A DNA stretch of 64,000 nucleotides from an uncultured Dysosmobacter sp. (GTDB lineage: Bacteria > Bacillota > Clostridia > Oscillospirales > Oscillospiraceae), in NCBI GenBank assembly GCA_934565855.1, contig CAKTIO010000006.1, forward strand, positions 62,001 to 126,000, given 5' to 3'. Positions 62,629-64,000 of this stretch are shown piece by piece; position 1 is the stretch's first letter, and each line of letters starts with the position of its first letter. Position numbers and translations under genes: made by a program. The notes under the pieces were generated by a model. That model was not told the DNA's origin, ran no database searches, and saw only the letters and a list, made by a program, of their open reading frames with translations.

Positions 62629-63369
62629 ATGAACTATATTCGGATCACAAAAGAAAATATTGACAAGGAGCATATCTGCTGCGCCATGTCCGGCAAGCAG
62701 AGTGTTGCAAAAAAGGAATGGCTCAAGCAGCGCTTTGAGGATGGACTTGTTTTCTACCGCAGCGAGGAACGCGGTAAATGCTTTATCGAATACATCCCGG
62801 CTGAAAACGCCTGGGTACCCATTGCGGCAGACGGTTATCTCTACATTAACTGCCTCTGGGTATCCGGTTCCATGAAGGGGCACGGATACTCCAATGACCT
62901 TCTGGAGGCGTGTATCCGGGACGCTAAGACGCAGGGGAAGAAAGGCATTTGTATTCTGTGCGCGGAGGGTCGGAAGCGGGAGTTTCTCGCTGATCCGAAA
63001 TTTCTTGCCTATAAGGAGTTCCGTGTGGCAGACATATCCGACTGCGGGATCAATCTCATGTACCTTCCCATGGAACCGTCCGTACAGCTGCCAAAGTTCC
63101 GGGAATGCGCGAAGCATCCGGCGACTGAGGAAAACGGTTTTGTCCTCTATTACACCGATCAGTGTCCCTACACCTATTATTGGGTACCAAGGGTGCAGGA
63201 GGTGGCGAAGGAACATGGTATCCCGTTCAAGGCCATCCATATCACTGACAAAGCATCTGCGCAGAATGTACCCGCACCGGTCACGACCTATGCTCTGTTT
63301 CGGGACGGTCAGTTTCTGACACAGAGTATTCAGTCGGATAAAAAATTCCTGGCGCTTGCGGGCTTGTAA
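62629..63369 (+). CDS. GNAT acetyltransferase with YoaP domain
   Basis: 246 residues. The N-terminal GNAT part (VSGSMKGHGYSNDLLEACIRDA) and the C-terminal YoaP-type thioredoxin-like domain (YYTDQCPYTYYWVPRVQEVA, VPAPVTTYALFRDGQFLT). Found widely in Firmicutes; substrate unknown. GGAGG upstream. Confidence 0.85.
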   Translation: MNYIRITKENIDKEHICCAMSGKQSVAKKEWLKQRFEDGLVFYRSEERGKCFIEYIPAENAWVPIAADGYLYINCLWVSGSMKGHGYSNDLLEACIRDAKTQGKKGICILCAEGRKREFLADPKFLAYKEFRVADISDCGINLMYLPMEPSVQLPKFRECAKHPATEENGFVLYYTDQCPYTYYWVPRVQEVAKEHGIPFKAIHITDKASAQNVPAPVTTYALFRDGQFLTQSIQSDKKFLALAGL

Positions 63370-63414
63370 AACTGATTTTATCGAAGCAGAAAAAGACTGT
63401 AGTTACAGGAGCAA

Positions 63415-63993
63415 ATGCAGATGAGTGATCGACCGGAGCTGAATAAAAAACTGGATGCAGCCACTTTCCGCAGCTTTTATTATCTGAAACAGGAGCTTGC
63501 CGACTTTTGTAAAGAAAATGGATTGCCGACATCGGGCAGCAAAATAGAGCTCACGAATCGAATCGCATACTTTCTGGACACGGGAAAGGTGCAGAAAACC
63601 TCTCCCAGAAGAATATCGGCTGTGATGATCGGCACGCTCACCGAGGACACGGTCATAGAACCAAATATCGTCTGCTCCGAAAAGCACCGTGCTTTTTTCA
63701 GCGAGAAAATCGGGAAAAGTTTTTCTTTCAATGTTCCGTTTCAGAAATGGCTGAAAGCAAACGCCGGAAAGACTTACGGCGACGCGATTCGGGCATATTA
63801 TCGAATCTTAGAGGAAAAGGAACTAACCAAAACGGAGATCGGCGGGCAGTTTGAGTACAACACATACATCCGTGATTTCTTTGCAAACAATCCCGGAAAG
63901 AACTTGCACGACGCGATCGTATGCTGGAATTACAAAAAGGGCTTGTCGGGGCATCATCGGTATGAGCAGTCCGACCTTCGTGCGCTGGACTGA
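63415..63993 (+). CDS. SAP-domain protein (DUF6434-like)
   Basis: 192 residues. A SAP DNA-binding motif (YYLKQELADFCKENGLPTSGSKIELTNRI, ~20-50) precedes a ~125-residue domain with FNVPFQKWLKANAGKTYGDA as in DUF6434. Function unknown; SAP domains bind A/T-rich DNA. The ATG at 63415 or 63421 may be used. Ends 7 bp before the window edge. Confidence 0.85.
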   Translation: MQMSDRPELNKKLDAATFRSFYYLKQELADFCKENGLPTSGSKIELTNRIAYFLDTGKVQKTSPRRISAVMIGTLTEDTVIEPNIVCSEKHRAFFSEKIGKSFSFNVPFQKWLKANAGKTYGDAIRAYYRILEEKELTKTEIGGQFEYNTYIRDFFANNPGKNLHDAIVCWNYKKGLSGHHRYEQSDLRALD

Positions 63994-64000
63994 CCAATTT

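Noticed and set aside
61984..63240. 418-codon open frame on the minus strand
   Set aside because: Antisense to TfoX-like, membrane and GNAT-YoaP genes, which have ribosome sites and family motifs.
1..64000. CRISPR array
   Set aside because: No regularly spaced short direct repeats with unique spacers were seen; the repeats found are protein-level (SpaA) or hairpins.

Overview
The window looks like a gut-type Clostridium-class Firmicute (Oscillospiraceae-like). The evidence is moderately high GC, strong AGGAGG ribosome sites, frequent TTG/GTG starts, SpaA-type surface proteins with a sortase, and DUF6514/DUF3849/DUF3852/DUF6103-type genes. Most of it (about 1.3-43.7 kb) is the body of an integrative conjugative element (ICE). 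A mosaic of transport, regulatory and small-enzyme genes follows (44-64 kb). No ICE integrase or far attachment site is in view, so the element probably continues past the right edge.

Left flank (1-1.3 kb): a cut-off response regulator, a DUF6514-like gene, a tRNA-Gln(CUG) with its own promoter, and several terminators. From 1.34 to 9.5 kb is an early/entry-type module of ArdA-like, LPD28-like and DUF4314-like proteins, interrupted by an IS110 element whose transposase has an in-frame amber codon. Next come a ferredoxin-flavodoxin (EFR1), an HTH protein, a Dam-type adenine methylase and a DUF3849 gene. The DUF3849 gene is cut in two by a 3.8-kb Tn554-like transposon (tnpA-tnpB-tnpC) at a 6-bp GGTATG core.

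The conjugation module (16.9-43.7 kb) holds several groups of genes. The surface genes are a membrane-anchored protein, a sortase, a CAP protein and a 1,473-residue multi-SpaA adhesin. The type IV secretion parts are DUF3852, VirB6-like, VirB3-like, a VirB4 N-domain-like protein, VirB4 and an M23 hydrolase. DNA processing is covered by an RHH protein, a MobP-type relaxase, a TOPRIM primase and VirD4. Embedded in it are a MNT/HEPN pair, a HigB/HigA-like pair, a frameshifted C5 methylase, and at the end a lethal-factor-like metallopeptidase with SLH-like repeats.

The most notable signal is a short methionine-rich C-terminal tail (roughly Q/P-x-M-x-M, often followed by GG[IL]). It is shared by about a dozen otherwise unrelated soluble accessory proteins, including ArdA-like, LPD28-like, DUF4314-like, DUF3849 and HEPN proteins. 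It is absent from the structural transfer proteins. I infer that it may be a common sorting signal, for instance for co-transfer into the recipient through the T4SS, but this is untested.

The right part starts with a decayed relaxase C-terminus from a second element. It continues with a five-gene, fully overlapping ECF plus ABC operon (likely siderophore/metal-chelate uptake) facing an AraC regulator. Then come a TetR gene with a perfect palindromic operator, KTR zinc proteins, flavodoxin, an ABC exporter, a BtrH-like protein, an ICMT-like methyltransferase, a serine hydrolase, ClpP, acetyltransferases and small proteins. Several are gene fragments that record recombination.
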